DNA of 64,000 nucleotides, from contig CAYILR010000014.1 in NCBI GenBank assembly GCA_964364175.1, forward strand, positions 19,479-83,478. Reading direction: 5' to 3'. Of this stretch, positions 15,673-23,789 are shown piece after piece (the stretch's first letter is position 1; the number at the start of each line of letters is the position of its first letter). The DNA is from CAYILR01 sp964364175. GTDB taxonomy: Bacteria; Bdellovibrionota; UBA1018. The notes under the pieces were generated by a model. That model had not been told where the DNA came from and ran no database searches. It saw only the letters and a list, made by a program, of their open reading frames with translations. A program made the position numbers and the translations under genes.

Positions 15673-16275
15673 TTGAGAGTTTTGTTGTGTATTTTTGTAC
15701 TATTACTTTGCGGGTGGGTGAATGCGGACACTTATTTTAACCATCCAGGGGATCGGTTTCCGACTATTTTCAGCGCTGAACACTTGCTTGCGCCCGAGCT
15801 GACCGAACATTTTGACAGTGTCCAGATTTTCTTGCCGCCGTTCGTTGACAGGCCTCAGCTTAAATATCACTACAATAACCGAAACGTTTCGAAGACGATT
15901 TTTTTCAATCAAATGGACTTCCTCAAGATTCGTTCTAATGCCTACGGGATCTACGAAGTCCAGTTTCAGTTTTCGGACCCAGATCTCAACGGGTTTGCGG
16001 GAGACTTCGGTGAAGAAGTTTTGACTCATAAGATCGAGGTGGTTTTCTTTTTTAAAAAAGATCCCCGCCATTTTGAAAACACTCTTTTGGGTATCGAGGA
16101 TTACAAACGCTTGCGTTACGAGCACTATGTGACATTGATTCCGCCCAAATCATTCATGAGATTGGATCCCAAAGTGGTAACCGCAAGCTTTCACCATGTC
16201 ACGGTCGAGAATGCGGTGAAGCGAGATCCTCGCGCGCGTCGTTGCGGAAGATTATTGCATAAGGGCGTGTTTTGA
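15673..16275 (+). CDS. secreted protein of unknown function
   Basis: Not recognised. 200 residues from a TTG start preceded by GAGGAG about 10 bases upstream. The N-terminus is a clear signal peptide (RVLLCIFVLLLCGWVNA), so the protein is exported. The mature part is rich in Phe, Tyr and His and is likely beta-rich; a pair of Cys is missing apart from one near the C-terminus. No lipobox is evident. It stands alone between the integrase remnant and a convergent amidohydrolase gene. The TTG start is supported by the ribosome-binding site and by the signal peptide beginning right there. Confidence 0.6.
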   Translation: MRVLLCIFVLLLCGWVNADTYFNHPGDRFPTIFSAEHLLAPELTEHFDSVQIFLPPFVDRPQLKYHYNNRNVSKTIFFNQMDFLKIRSNAYGIYEVQFQFSDPDLNGFAGDFGEEVLTHKIEVVFFFKKDPRHFENTLLGIEDYKRLRYEHYVTLIPPKSFMRLDPKVVTASFHHVTVENAVKRDPRARRCGRLLHKGVF

Positions 16276-16371
16276 ATTTGGCTAAGCGCATTGTTTTATA
16301 GTTTTCTAGGTAGCCGATTGCAGATGAGTTGACCCACCTGTTGTAGTTGCTGAAGTTCAGCTTTTGTCGCG

Positions 16372-17454
16372 CTATAGTTCGCTGCTTCTCAACATGTCTT
16401 CCACTGTTACCCCGAGGCCGAGCTTAAGAGCTAAGTTCTGGTCAAACGGGTTCTTAAAGGACTGGATGAAGTCAAGCCATTCACGGCTCAAATGGAGGTA
16501 ATAGTATTTATAGCTGCTGAGTGGAAAGCGAAGGAGCCGGACATTAATCAATGGATAGTCACTTCCGTAGTAGAAGCGTCCCGGAAACTCGAGTGCGTGC
16601 CGGACGTGGTTGAACTTGTTGACCAGTTCGAGCGCCGAGATATCAAACTTGAGCTGAGGATACTTCCTGAGTATTTCTTTCGTTCTTTTGAGGGCAGACT
16701 CACCTTTGAATTTTCCTGCAGTTCCCATATGTGCCGCGACGATCTTAACCCCCATCTTCAAAGGTTTTTCCAAACGGCTGGGGTCGCAGAGGTCGTTTTC
16801 AGCAAACAGAAAAGAATGCTCAGTTCCGACGTGAGTGATCAGAGTCAGATCCAGTTCAATCAGTTTAGAATAAAAAGCGCTCATTTTTTCATTTTCCGCG
16901 GCCGGATCGATTCCCATGATGCTCGGGATCCATTTGATAAAAATAGCGCCGTCCCTCTTGGCATTTTCAAGTTCAGTCAAGGCATCGGTGCGATAGGGGT
17001 GTACACTTGCGGCATAGAGCAGGTTTCGGTGTCGTCTGACCTGTTTAAGGACATACGAATTGGGGACCAGAACCTGGGTTCTTTCAAGATCCAAGGTGCC
17101 ATCGAGGTGATAATATCCGTCTAATGCCAGGACCACCGCCTTCGACAAAAACTCGGATTGGGCGACGAGATCAGACAGTCGGTCCGCAATCAGATCATCG
17201 GCGTCAGGAGATTGGGCTTCCTCTTTGCTCAGGCCGAATGCATCAATATAGACGCTGTACTTCCAGTGTTTTAGAAAGGCGGGCAGGATTCGACATCCGT
17301 TTTTTTCTGCGGATGTGCAGGCCAAGTGAGTGTGAACGTCGATTACTTTTTTTCTAAGAATCTCATACTGTTCAAATCCCGCCGGAAAAATCCGGTGGTC
17401 ATTTTCTGCCATTGAAGTTGCGGTGAAAAAAAGTAGGGCGAGAAGGTGAAACAT
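16372..17454 (-). CDS. exported amidohydrolase-family metal-dependent hydrolase
   Basis: A TIM-barrel hydrolase of the amidohydrolase-2 type with 360 residues. It has an N-terminal signal peptide (FHLLALLFFTATSMA), the HTH metal motif in IDVHTHLAC, a metal His in LITHVGTEHS, another in VAAHMGTAG, and the final Asp in FYYGSDYPL. It therefore has a complete metal site and is predicted to act in the periplasm or outside. Related proteins hydrolyse or decarboxylate small carboxylates and amides; the substrate here is unknown. It is divergent from the small secreted gene at 17.6 kb and stands as a single gene. Confidence 0.75.
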   Translation of the reverse strand: MFHLLALLFFTATSMAENDHRIFPAGFEQYEILRKKVIDVHTHLACTSAEKNGCRILPAFLKHWKYSVYIDAFGLSKEEAQSPDADDLIADRLSDLVAQSEFLSKAVVLALDGYYHLDGTLDLERTQVLVPNSYVLKQVRRHRNLLYAASVHPYRTDALTELENAKRDGAIFIKWIPSIMGIDPAAENEKMSAFYSKLIELDLTLITHVGTEHSFLFAENDLCDPSRLEKPLKMGVKIVAAHMGTAGKFKGESALKRTKEILRKYPQLKFDISALELVNKFNHVRHALEFPGRFYYGSDYPLINVRLLRFPLSSYKYYYLHLSREWLDFIQSFKNPFDQNLALKLGLGVTVEDMLRSSEL

Positions 17455-17567
17455 GCCTTGACGTTAGCACAAAAGACACCCGATTGACGATAATTTGAGT
17501 TTGAAACGACTGGGGCCTTGCAAACACGTCAACCCGAAGCGCTTTTTTTGAGCAGAGATTTTTTCTA

Positions 17568-17620
17568 TTTACATTCCTCACTCTCGTAGTTAAAAGAGCA
17601 AAAATCGATAACAATTATCA
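17568..17620 (+). promoter_or_regulatory. promoter with Fur-box-like dyad upstream of the 17.6-kb secreted gene
   Basis: TTTACA (17568-17573), 17 bases and TAAAAG (17591-17596) form a plausible promoter. CGATAACAATTATCA (17606-17620) just downstream matches 13 of 15 positions of the Fur 7-1-7 core TGATAATnATTATCA. Bound repressor here would block transcription. It lies 21 bases before the start codon. Confidence 0.45.
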
Positions 17621-17641
17621 ATTTTTAAAATTGGGAGTTTT

Positions 17642-18010
17642 ATGAAAAAAATGTGGTTAATTTTTGGGATGATCGCTGCGGCATGTGCCATGAATCCAGC
17701 ATTCGCTTTCGAGCAGTGCAACGTTAAAAAAATCCGTGTCAATCAACTTGTGTTTCCCGGGGACTACGTTGAGCGACTCGAGACTAAACTCCTGGCCAGT
17801 GGGTATACGCTGGACGAGACGCGCTCTGGACTGACTGTGTCTTACTTCCTCACTGCCTCTCATCGGGGAAGCCCTAGTCATCACGGATTCAAAACCACTC
17901 TCAGCATCTGGAACGAAAGTGGGGAGAAAGAATGGTCCACCTACACCCGCACCGGCAATCGTCAAAGCTTGATCGACGCCATCCCCCTTTGCACGCAATC
18001 AAATCTTTGA
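17642..18010 (+). CDS. small secreted protein of unknown function
   Basis: Not recognised. 122 residues: a signal peptide ending AFA (residues 21-23), then a 99-residue mature domain with two Cys near its ends (CNVKK and PLCTQ), which could form one disulfide. The GGGAG site eight bases before ATG 17642 supports the start. A Fur-like dyad upstream suggests iron control, and a hairpin with a T-run follows the stop. Alternating hydrophobic residues in the middle suggest a small beta sandwich, similar in feel to DUF4136-type lipoproteins, but without a lipid-anchor Cys. Function unknown. Confidence 0.65.
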   Translation: MKKMWLIFGMIAAACAMNPAFAFEQCNVKKIRVNQLVFPGDYVERLETKLLASGYTLDETRSGLTVSYFLTASHRGSPSHHGFKTTLSIWNESGEKEWSTYTRTGNRQSLIDAIPLCTQSNL

Positions 18011-18056
18011 TTCATCAGGTTGGGGTATGAGACGAACACCGCTTCAGGGCTTTCTT

Positions 18057-18078
18057 TAGCTCTCACGAGCTATTTTTT
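18057..18078 (+). terminator. intrinsic terminator after the 17.6-kb gene
   Basis: TAGCTC-TCAC-GAGCTA followed by six T residues. It overlaps the stop codon of the convergent methyltransferase gene. The stem is only six pairs, so it is probably a modest terminator. Confidence 0.55.
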
Positions 18079-19080
18079 AATTGCATAAACCTGAGCAAGA
18101 CCGGGCGCTGTGCGATAGTGAATCTCGTGAATATTTTGATATCCGGATTCCTTCAACCACGCACCGATTTCACCTGTGGACCAGGTCCCGGATTGGCTAG
18201 TGAGGCAGAAGTACAGATCTAAGAAAGCACCCATTTGATTTTTGTCTGAGGGAATGTCGCTTCGTTCAGTCTCGAGAATCGAAAACACTCCACCTGGCTT
18301 TAATGCGCGAAAAACCTTTTTGGCCACAGCGATGTTTTGTTCTTTGGAAAAGTGATGCGCAACGTTCGCCATCCAAACAAAGTCATACGCTCCGTCCTCG
18401 AGCTGATCCGTCAAAACGTTCCCAGCAACAATCTCAAGGCGCTGACCCAAACCCTGCTTTTGCACAAAAGGGCGTGCATGCTCTACCGCCGAAGGCAGAT
18501 CTAAAATTCGCGACGAAAGTCCAGGATACTTTTTCAAAAAAGCCGCCGAATAGGTTCCTCCCGAACCCCCAATGTCCAGCATCCGAGTGGCAGATTTAGG
18601 AATAGGAGTTCTCGATACGGTTTCTCCCAGTGCCAGCTTGCCGATATCCACCATGCCCGCCTGATACGATGCCCAGAGTTTTGGATCTTCGCTCAAGTGC
18701 AAATCCATAGCAGTGCCTGTACGCACGTAATTTTCTAATCGAGACATCACATCCCATTCCATCAACTGGAATTTGAGTTTATTACAAATATTGGCAGGGC
18801 TGCTCTGGATCAGCCATTTTTTTGCGACCGGTGCTAAGGTGTATGCCTTTGATTTGGACTGATATTTAACGTATCTGCAACCCACCAAAGCACCCAGTAA
18901 AGCACGCGTGGCTTTGGGGTTGGTTTTGCAAAACTGCGCTACTTGCTCGGCAGTTTGAGGACCATTCTCCAGCGCTTCAAAAACATTCAACTCCACAGCA
19001 GCCATAATGGAACGAGCCATGGTAAATGCCATTTGTGTGGTCAACAACGGTTCAGGTGCTAGTAGACTTTTCAGAACCAA
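18070..19080 (-). CDS. O-methyltransferase of the hydroxyindole/caffeate type
   Basis: An N-terminal dimerisation winged helix (residues 10-100, including FEALENGPQTAEQVAQFC) is followed by a SAM domain with MLDIGGSGGTY (near 168-178) and the later block DFVWMANVAHHFS, where the HH pair occupies the catalytic-base region of these enzymes. The length of 336 residues is typical. Members methylate phenolic or polyketide hydroxyls and occur in secondary metabolism and carotenoid or quinone tailoring. The start is uncertain: TTG 19080 lacks a good ribosome-binding site, and internal Met17 is possible. It stands apart from the neighbouring minus-strand genes by 129 bases. The substrate is unknown. 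Confidence 0.75.
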   Translation of the reverse strand: MVLKSLLAPEPLLTTQMAFTMARSIMAAVELNVFEALENGPQTAEQVAQFCKTNPKATRALLGALVGCRYVKYQSKSKAYTLAPVAKKWLIQSSPANICNKLKFQLMEWDVMSRLENYVRTGTAMDLHLSEDPKLWASYQAGMVDIGKLALGETVSRTPIPKSATRMLDIGGSGGTYSAAFLKKYPGLSSRILDLPSAVEHARPFVQKQGLGQRLEIVAGNVLTDQLEDGAYDFVWMANVAHHFSKEQNIAVAKKVFRALKPGGVFSILETERSDIPSDKNQMGAFLDLYFCLTSQSGTWSTGEIGAWLKESGYQNIHEIHYRTAPGLAQVYAIKK

Positions 19081-19209
19081 AACTTCGATGGGGTTAGAAG
19101 GTATGACTCCGACTCGCGTAAAAAACTCCCTTTTCCGTCCTGCAGAATTGAAAGATTTTTTAGCTCAACTCACTCACTGAGGAAAGTAAAAATTGGGCCA
19201 GGTTACTCA

Positions 19210-19617
19210 TCAGTGCTGATAGCCAGGATTCAAACTCCGAAGCGCGCCCTCCAACAAGCGATCTGCATGGACTGCTGAAGATTTTATGTTTGAATCTCCC
19301 AAGACCTCCATCAGTGCCGAAGGTTTAGCCAACTCAACCGAAATACGCCCCTCCGAAATTTCTCGAACCACAGCATTGCATGGCAATAAGCTCGTCACAT
19401 CTGGATTTTCCAGATAGGCCTCATAAGCCAGATTGGGATTGCAAGCGCCCAAGATCACAACTGGCGCAATGTCCTTGCCGATTTTCTCTTTTATTTTTTT
19501 ATGCAGATCAATCCGGGTAAGAACACCAAATCCTTCTTTTTTTAAAGCCTCTGTAACGCGCTCGACTGCTTCATCAACTGTGCCAGAAATTTCTGTTTTA
19601 AAATTAATCTTCGTCAT
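19210..19617 (-). CDS. DUF302 family protein
   Basis: A 135-residue cytosolic protein with the DUF302 (TT1751-type) pattern: EAVERVTEALKKEGFGVLTRIDL, then APVVILGACNPNLAYEAY, and a later LLPCNAVVRE. The conserved CNP and PCN cysteines are both present. The fold is known structurally but the biochemical role is not; it is often found beside metal or sulfur stress genes. It overlaps the upstream small metal-binding-type secreted protein by 14 bases, so the two are one operon. A role in metal or redox stress is a guess from that company. Confidence 0.82.
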   Translation of the reverse strand: MTKINFKTEISGTVDEAVERVTEALKKEGFGVLTRIDLHKKIKEKIGKDIAPVVILGACNPNLAYEAYLENPDVTSLLPCNAVVREISEGRISVELAKPSALMEVLGDSNIKSSAVHADRLLEGALRSLNPGYQH

Positions 19618-19876
19618 GATGATGATGCCTGCCTTTTTTCATTCCCATCATCGGGCAACCTTCACCCTTATTATCATTACAGGCTTTTCGCATCTCTTCA
19701 TGGCAATCCTTCATGGGCTTTTCGGATCGCAAGCAAACGGCCATTTTTTCATGAGCCTCGGCCATCTTGCTTCTTTGTTCTGCTGTCATCGCTGGTTTTC
19801 CTTTTGGCTCCTCGGCCGATACGGCGCTACCCACCAAACTTGATAAAAACAATAAAACGAATGCTGCTTGATTCAT
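19604..19876 (-). CDS. small exported His/Met/Cys-rich putative metal-binding protein
   Basis: 90 residues. ATG 19876 with AAGGAGA before it starts a signal peptide ending VSA. The mature part is charged and helical, with three spaced Cys (CLRS, CHEE, CNDN) plus CPMMGMKKG and a terminal run of four His and acidic residues. The Met/His/Cys content points to binding of copper, nickel or similar ions outside the cytoplasm; this is inference from composition. An upstream frame extension to 19999 has no signal sequence logic and is rejected. It is first in an operon with the DUF302 gene, and a dyad lies 37 bases upstream. Confidence 0.65.
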   Translation of the reverse strand: MNQAAFVLLFLSSLVGSAVSAEEPKGKPAMTAEQRSKMAEAHEKMAVCLRSEKPMKDCHEEMRKACNDNKGEGCPMMGMKKGRHHHHDED

Positions 19877-19912
19877 GATGGTTCTCCTTGTTGTGGCTAT
19901 CACTGCAACTCC

Positions 19913-19952
19913 ATTGCAAATTACAGTGCAATTGCCATACCACCACAATTGC
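19913..19952 (-). promoter_or_regulatory. overlapping dyads upstream of the metal-binding/DUF302 operon
   Basis: ATTGCA-N8-TGCAAT (19913-19932) overlaps GCAATTG-N11-CAATTGC (19928-19952). Both are perfect and lie 37-76 bases before the start codon, where a repressor or MerR-type activator could bind. No regulator gene is adjacent. Confidence 0.35.
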
Positions 19953-20052
19953 GCCTCATTCAGCTTGTTTTTCGGTAAAAGAAAGACAGTTTGACTCAAA
20001 CCAGTGACAATATGTCCAAACTCTCAGAAATCACTTCCGTTGTCGGAATTCC

Positions 20053-20931
20053 TCATTCCGATAACGGGAAAAACTGGACGTTGAGCTGGTAAACCTCTTG
20101 CGATGATCCTTCGGTGAGGAGCTCGGCCATTTCGGTTTTAAACTTCTCAATCTTGTCTTTGGCGATGGCAATCTTGTCTTTGCGGATAGCGAGCGTGGCG
20201 GCACTGATCGACCGGCTCTGATAGGCTTCCACTGAGTCGCGACTGAGGTGCTCTCCTGCTTTTTCGATCATTTGGCGGTGATAATTTCGGATGGCGGCTT
20301 CGGATTTTGAGTTCTTGAAACTCAGGTGTTGCGAGGTCTTAACCAGTTGACCATTAGGTTGCCTGCTCATGAGTCCGAGCTCGAGGAGTCGCTCGATCGA
20401 CTCCTTGGCTTGTTCTGGATGGATCTTGAGCCGTCTCGAGATCCAGAGTGGATCCGATTTAAACCCTTCGGTCGTGGCTAGGTCCAAAATCGCCAAGGTA
20501 TACCAATGGGAGATGAGGTGGAACTCGTCTGTGCCCAGGACACGACAGAGCTTCATAAAATTATTTTTGTTCGAGGCGTTTTTGATTTCGAGTCGAATGG
20601 GCTGGAGCTTTTCCACCACTCGTTTGGAGAGTTTGGCATTCTGGGGAAGGTGAGCCAGCGTGAGATTCATCAGATGCTCCGACTGACTCTCCGACAAACC
20701 CAGTAGTGCTGCTACGCGAGTCGCCTGGGACAATGTCAGTGATCGCTTGCCGTTGAGGATCAGGCTCAGCAGCGTTTGGCTCATCCCGAGATCTCTTGCG
20801 AAAGCTCGAGTCGAGTACTGAGAGCGCCCCTTCTTTTTTTGAAGATAGAGCGCTCTCAGAAAGTCTGATGGAGTATGAGGGATAAGTGAGGAAGACATTT
20901 GCATCAGTCCTTTGTAGCTAGAAGAATTCAC
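20053..20931 (-). CDS. TIGR02147-family transcriptional regulator
   Basis: A two-part regulator. The N-terminus carries a Cro/CI-type helix-turn-helix (YSTRAFARDLGMSQTLLSLILNGKR, about 38-64), followed by a helical domain with HWYTLAILDLATTEGFKSD and the winged block WISRRLKIHPEQAKESIERLLELGLM that define TIGR02147. The family is abundant in Fibrobacter and Bdellovibrio-type genomes, usually beside a secreted protein gene, and its signal is unknown. The GTG at 20931 overlaps the stop of the secreted gene; ATG 20904 or 20898 behind AAAGGA are better starts. It is a good candidate for binding the GATTAC/GTAATC dyads upstream of its operon and of the 23.6-kb gene. Confidence 0.85.
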   Translation of the reverse strand: MNSSSYKGLMQMSSSLIPHTPSDFLRALYLQKKKGRSQYSTRAFARDLGMSQTLLSLILNGKRSLTLSQATRVAALLGLSESQSEHLMNLTLAHLPQNAKLSKRVVEKLQPIRLEIKNASNKNNFMKLCRVLGTDEFHLISHWYTLAILDLATTEGFKSDPLWISRRLKIHPEQAKESIERLLELGLMSRQPNGQLVKTSQHLSFKNSKSEAAIRNYHRQMIEKAGEHLSRDSVEAYQSRSISAATLAIRKDKIAIAKDKIEKFKTEMAELLTEGSSQEVYQLNVQFFPLSE

Positions 20932-21701
20932 TTCAAGCAGGTGATGGAGCCGTATGTATAAGATGTCGTATTAATGATCCGGGATTTTGCGAGAAACGCT
21001 GAAATCCAGGGACCATAGAACGCCATGTGGGTCTTGTAATAGAGATTCTGGAGGGAGCAAAAGTAACCTCCTCCAGCAGTACCGGTCTCCCCTTCATCGT
21101 AACCGTAGTTGGGTGAGTCGCCTACGGGATAAGCGATTTCGTTGATGACCATGATGGGATTGACAAAGGTGACCTCGTTGCCACTGATCAAAACCTGCTC
21201 GGCCTTATCCTTGTATTTGAAGTAGGGAGCGAGCTCAAAAACCAATGCCGACATGTCAGGCGACACAGAATACTCTCCCTCGCTCTCGTATTTAGCCAGC
21301 ACTGCTAACTCATGAGCAACGAGTCGAATCTGGTTATAGAGTTTATTGGTATTCCAGCGTTCCTGATCCAGCCGGGTGGTGACAGTGAGAGGATCACTGA
21401 TTGCATCTCGGTCAAGGTGAGAAGCAGGAAGGCATTTAAAGGGCTTCTTTTTGATCGCGATGAGTTCGTTGACCTGGATAAAGGGATTGGTTTGATTAAT
21501 CTTGTCCTGACCGATCACGGCAAGAGCGGCAATCAGCCGGCCCGCGATAGTAGAAAATTCGGCGCATGCCCCTGTTCCGCCGCCAGGAACACTGGTGCTC
21601 CCGCCGTTGGCCGATGCCAACCCACTTACCAGTGGAGAAGCTCCCAATGCGACTACAGTCATGAGTGAAAAAACATCTTTTTTAAATTTCTTATTATTCA
21701 T
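20928..21701 (-). CDS. secreted protein of unknown function, partner of the TIGR02147 regulator
   Basis: Not recognised. 257 residues with a signal peptide (FSLMTVVALGASPLVSGLASA) and then a Gly/Ser-rich stretch. The mature part has four Cys (CAEF, CLPA, CSLQ, CLK at the very end), consistent with disulfides. ATG 21701 follows GAAAGG. It shares its stop with the start of the regulator gene, so both come from one promoter at 21.76 kb. The same promoter sequence is duplicated before the secreted gene at 23.6 kb although the two proteins show no evident similarity. A regulated extracellular role is inferred. Confidence 0.65.
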   Translation of the reverse strand: MNNKKFKKDVFSLMTVVALGASPLVSGLASANGGSTSVPGGGTGACAEFSTIAGRLIAALAVIGQDKINQTNPFIQVNELIAIKKKPFKCLPASHLDRDAISDPLTVTTRLDQERWNTNKLYNQIRLVAHELAVLAKYESEGEYSVSPDMSALVFELAPYFKYKDKAEQVLISGNEVTFVNPIMVINEIAYPVGDSPNYGYDEGETGTAGGGYFCSLQNLYYKTHMAFYGPWISAFLAKSRIINTTSYTYGSITCLK

Positions 21702-21707
21702 AGCAAT

Positions 21708-21829
21708 CAACCTTTCAAGTCATGCATTTTTTATGCATTGTTTGTTTTTCGATGATTTATATATAATTAAAGTGAAACAATCAAATCAAAAGTAATCAGC
21801 ATGATTAAATTTGATTACGTATGTAATCT
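21708..21829 (-). promoter_or_regulatory. promoter module copy A: -35/-10 plus two GATTAC/GTAATC dyads
   Basis: Read on the minus strand: TTGATT (21784-21779), 17 bases, TATAAA (21761-21756). Upstream of it are two dyads, GTAATC/GATTA (21792-21807) and GATTAC/GTAATC (21813-21828), with centres about 21 bases apart, two DNA turns. The whole block including the leader recurs at 23616-23726. The position upstream of -35 suits an activator. Confidence 0.75.
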
Positions 21830-21977
21830 AAAACTTTGTAAAAAATAAAGGCAGCATATTAAAGGTACGAATCACGATAAAATAGTATCGTTCTTTTGCT
21901 TCATTTTTGCCCTATGTTGAGACTTTGCCAACTTCTCTTCGTTGACCAAAAGCGACCTTTCCAACATACTCATACGA

Positions 21978-22316
21978 ATGAGCACGATTCCACTGATTTT
22001 GTGCAGTTTTCTCATGTTTTCCAGTTGGGGAGGAGATTCTGCAGAAAATGAAAAAATATGGGGTGACTGGCTCGTAAGGGAAATCGTCGATAAAAAAAAT
22101 TCTCCTTATCCCGAAGATAACCCTTATGTTGATCTCCACGCACATCTTTTCATGAAACAAGGCATGGGAACTCTTTTTTACGGAGACTTTTTGGAACCCA
22201 TGAAAGCAAAAAAATGGAGTGATGCGCTTTCTTCTCAGGCAGATCCTGTTTCACTCCAGCGATCAAGGATGCTCAAGAAGCACAAGAAGCTCGCAAAAAA
22301 GGCAAAAGGGTCATGA
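21978..22316 (+). pseudogene. N-terminal part of a frameshifted exported M19-type dipeptidase
   Basis: From ATG 21978 a signal peptide (IPLILCSFLMFSSWG) leads into NPYVDLHAHLF, the first metal motif, and then ALSSQADPVSLQ. The frame then degenerates into a Lys-rich tail and stops at 22316. From about 22259 the homologous sequence continues in another frame (AIKDAQEAQEARKKGKRV, then MIFSLEG). A single missing base around 22255-22270 would explain it. An alternative TTG start at 21942 is open. As read, the protein is truncated. Confidence 0.7.
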
Positions 22317-23146
22317 TTTTTTCTTTGGAAGGAACCGAAGGGATCATCGAAACTGAGCAAGACATTAAAGAATTTGTGGATCAAGAAGGAATCAGAATCA
22401 TCACATTTTCGCACCTGAACGATGATCCTGATTTAGGGGGAGCTGCTTTTCTATCTGGCTCCGGAGCTTTTCTTAACTTGGCTCCTTGGATCCACCAACA
22501 CGTTCTTCCCTCTGGACCCAAATGCGAAGATACTGTTGTAAATCCAAAAGGACTTACCGACGAAGGTAAAAAATTGGCTAGAATGTTGGTGAACCATAAA
22601 GTTTGGATCGATTTAACCCATGCTTCGGATGCAACCCAAAGAGACCTGATCCCCATCATGCGCGAAGCAGGACAACCCCTTCTCTATACACACGCTGTTT
22701 TAAGAAAACATCATGGAGCAGAACGTGGATTGGCACAGTGGCAAATCGACGAAATTAAAAAAAATCCCAACAGCGGACTAATTGGGCTTTTGCCCAGCGA
22801 AAAGTATTTAGAAAATACAAAGGTTCCAAAACCTCAATGTGCTTGTGACGACCCTCCAGGCTGTACAGGAGGAATTCACTATGCTGTAGCCCAATACAAC
22901 GAAATGGCGAACGAAATAGGAGCTAAAAACATCATGCTGGGCTCGGATACAAACGGAGCAGTCCCTCATCTCAAACCCACCGAATGCTCTTCATCAGGCA
23001 CTAGTATAGATCGAGAGGGATTTTGGAATATCGGACAAACCCGAGAACTTTGGGAGTCGATGAAATCGGCAGGCGCTAGCATTCCTGTAAATACTAATCC
23101 CGGTGAGCATTTCTTGGAAAAATGGTCACTGCTTTGGAAAAAATAA
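22313..23146 (+). pseudogene. C-terminal part of the frameshifted M19-type dipeptidase
   Basis: Carries the rest of a membrane-dipeptidase-like barrel: SLEGTEG with a metal Glu, IRIITFSHLNDD, WIDLTHAS (the DLSHxS motif), LYTHAVLRKHHG, and MLGSDTNG (GSDxxG) near the end. The ATG at 22313 overlaps the first frame's stop as ATGA, which could look like a designed operon. However, protein-like sequence in this frame extends upstream of the ATG to about 22259, so the start is inside an ancestral gene. M19 enzymes cleave dipeptides or similar amides. Either a real mutation or a sequencing error is possible. Confidence 0.7.
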
Positions 23147-23174
23147 TTCTCTTTTTTAATAGAAACCACTGAGA

Positions 23175-23609
23175 TCAGTGATCTGCAATCGTGTAGAGTG
23201 CTGCTGCAACCATCTCTAAATCGACTTCTACACCTGACCGAGCCAATTCTGTTTGGAAAAATACAATTTGATCGACGCAATCTTGATGCACTTCTTCTCC
23301 TAAAAGAAAGCTTTTATATTCTAATTTTTCCGCCATTACTTGTTGTTTCCTGAGCGGCGACCTAGTAAGAGTGCCGCAATCATCGTTCGCGCATTGAAGA
23401 ATCTGTTCAATAAGAATCACCACCGAACCTAGTGCTGTCAAACCACCAGCAATCTGTGGATAGCCGCTGGAAAGAGCGAATATTCCACTTCCGGTGCTCA
23501 TGAATCCAGCATTCATAGTCCCTTCCAGGTATCTTCCATCGATTGCGAATGTCGTCTGTGAGGAAAACGAAACGAGTAAAGTCAAAACAGCCTGATATTT
23601 ATAATTCAT
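23175..23609 (-). CDS. small secreted protein of unknown function under duplicated promoter B
   Basis: Not recognised. 144 residues from ATG 23609, which has AAAGG about ten bases upstream. The signal peptide (YQAVLTLLVSFSSQTTFA) is followed by a Gly/Ala-rich hydrophobic region (GGLTALGSVVILIEQIL, about 60-76) that could be a membrane helix, then CANDDCGT and a helical charged tail with a third Cys. It has no evident similarity to the secreted partner of the TIGR02147 regulator but shares its promoter almost base for base, so the two are probably co-regulated. Confidence 0.6.
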   Translation of the reverse strand: MNYKYQAVLTLLVSFSSQTTFAIDGRYLEGTMNAGFMSTGSGIFALSSGYPQIAGGLTALGSVVILIEQILQCANDDCGTLTRSPLRKQQVMAEKLEYKSFLLGEEVHQDCVDQIVFFQTELARSGVEVDLEMVAAALYTIADH

Positions 23610-23615
23610 TTCAAA

Positions 23616-23726
23616 ACAACCTTTCATGTCATTCATTGTTTGTTTTCGAGAATTTATATACAATTAAAGTAAAACAATCAATTCAAAAGTAATCAGGATG
23701 ATTAAATTTGATTACGTATGTAATCT
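23616..23726 (-). promoter_or_regulatory. promoter module copy B: -35/-10 plus two GATTAC/GTAATC dyads
   Basis: Minus strand TTGATT (23681-23676), 17 bases, TATAAA (23658-23653); dyads at 23689-23704 and 23710-23725. It is nearly identical to copy A at 21708-21829, with a short indel in the leader. The conservation covers operators, core promoter and leader but stops at the coding sequence. Confidence 0.75.
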
Positions 23727-23789
23727 GAGTGGTGATCCGCATCAACCCATAGCCTCTCAAGGAAGGATTTTGATCCCAGGTGCATGTTT

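Noticed and set aside
16492..17124. 210-codon plus-strand frame
   Set aside because: Antisense to the amidohydrolase, which has a signal peptide and full metal site; the frame has no family features.
19103..19180. Short plus-strand frame of 25 codons between the methyltransferase and DUF302 genes
   Set aside because: Has a weak ribosome-binding site but no recognisable features; too short to support.
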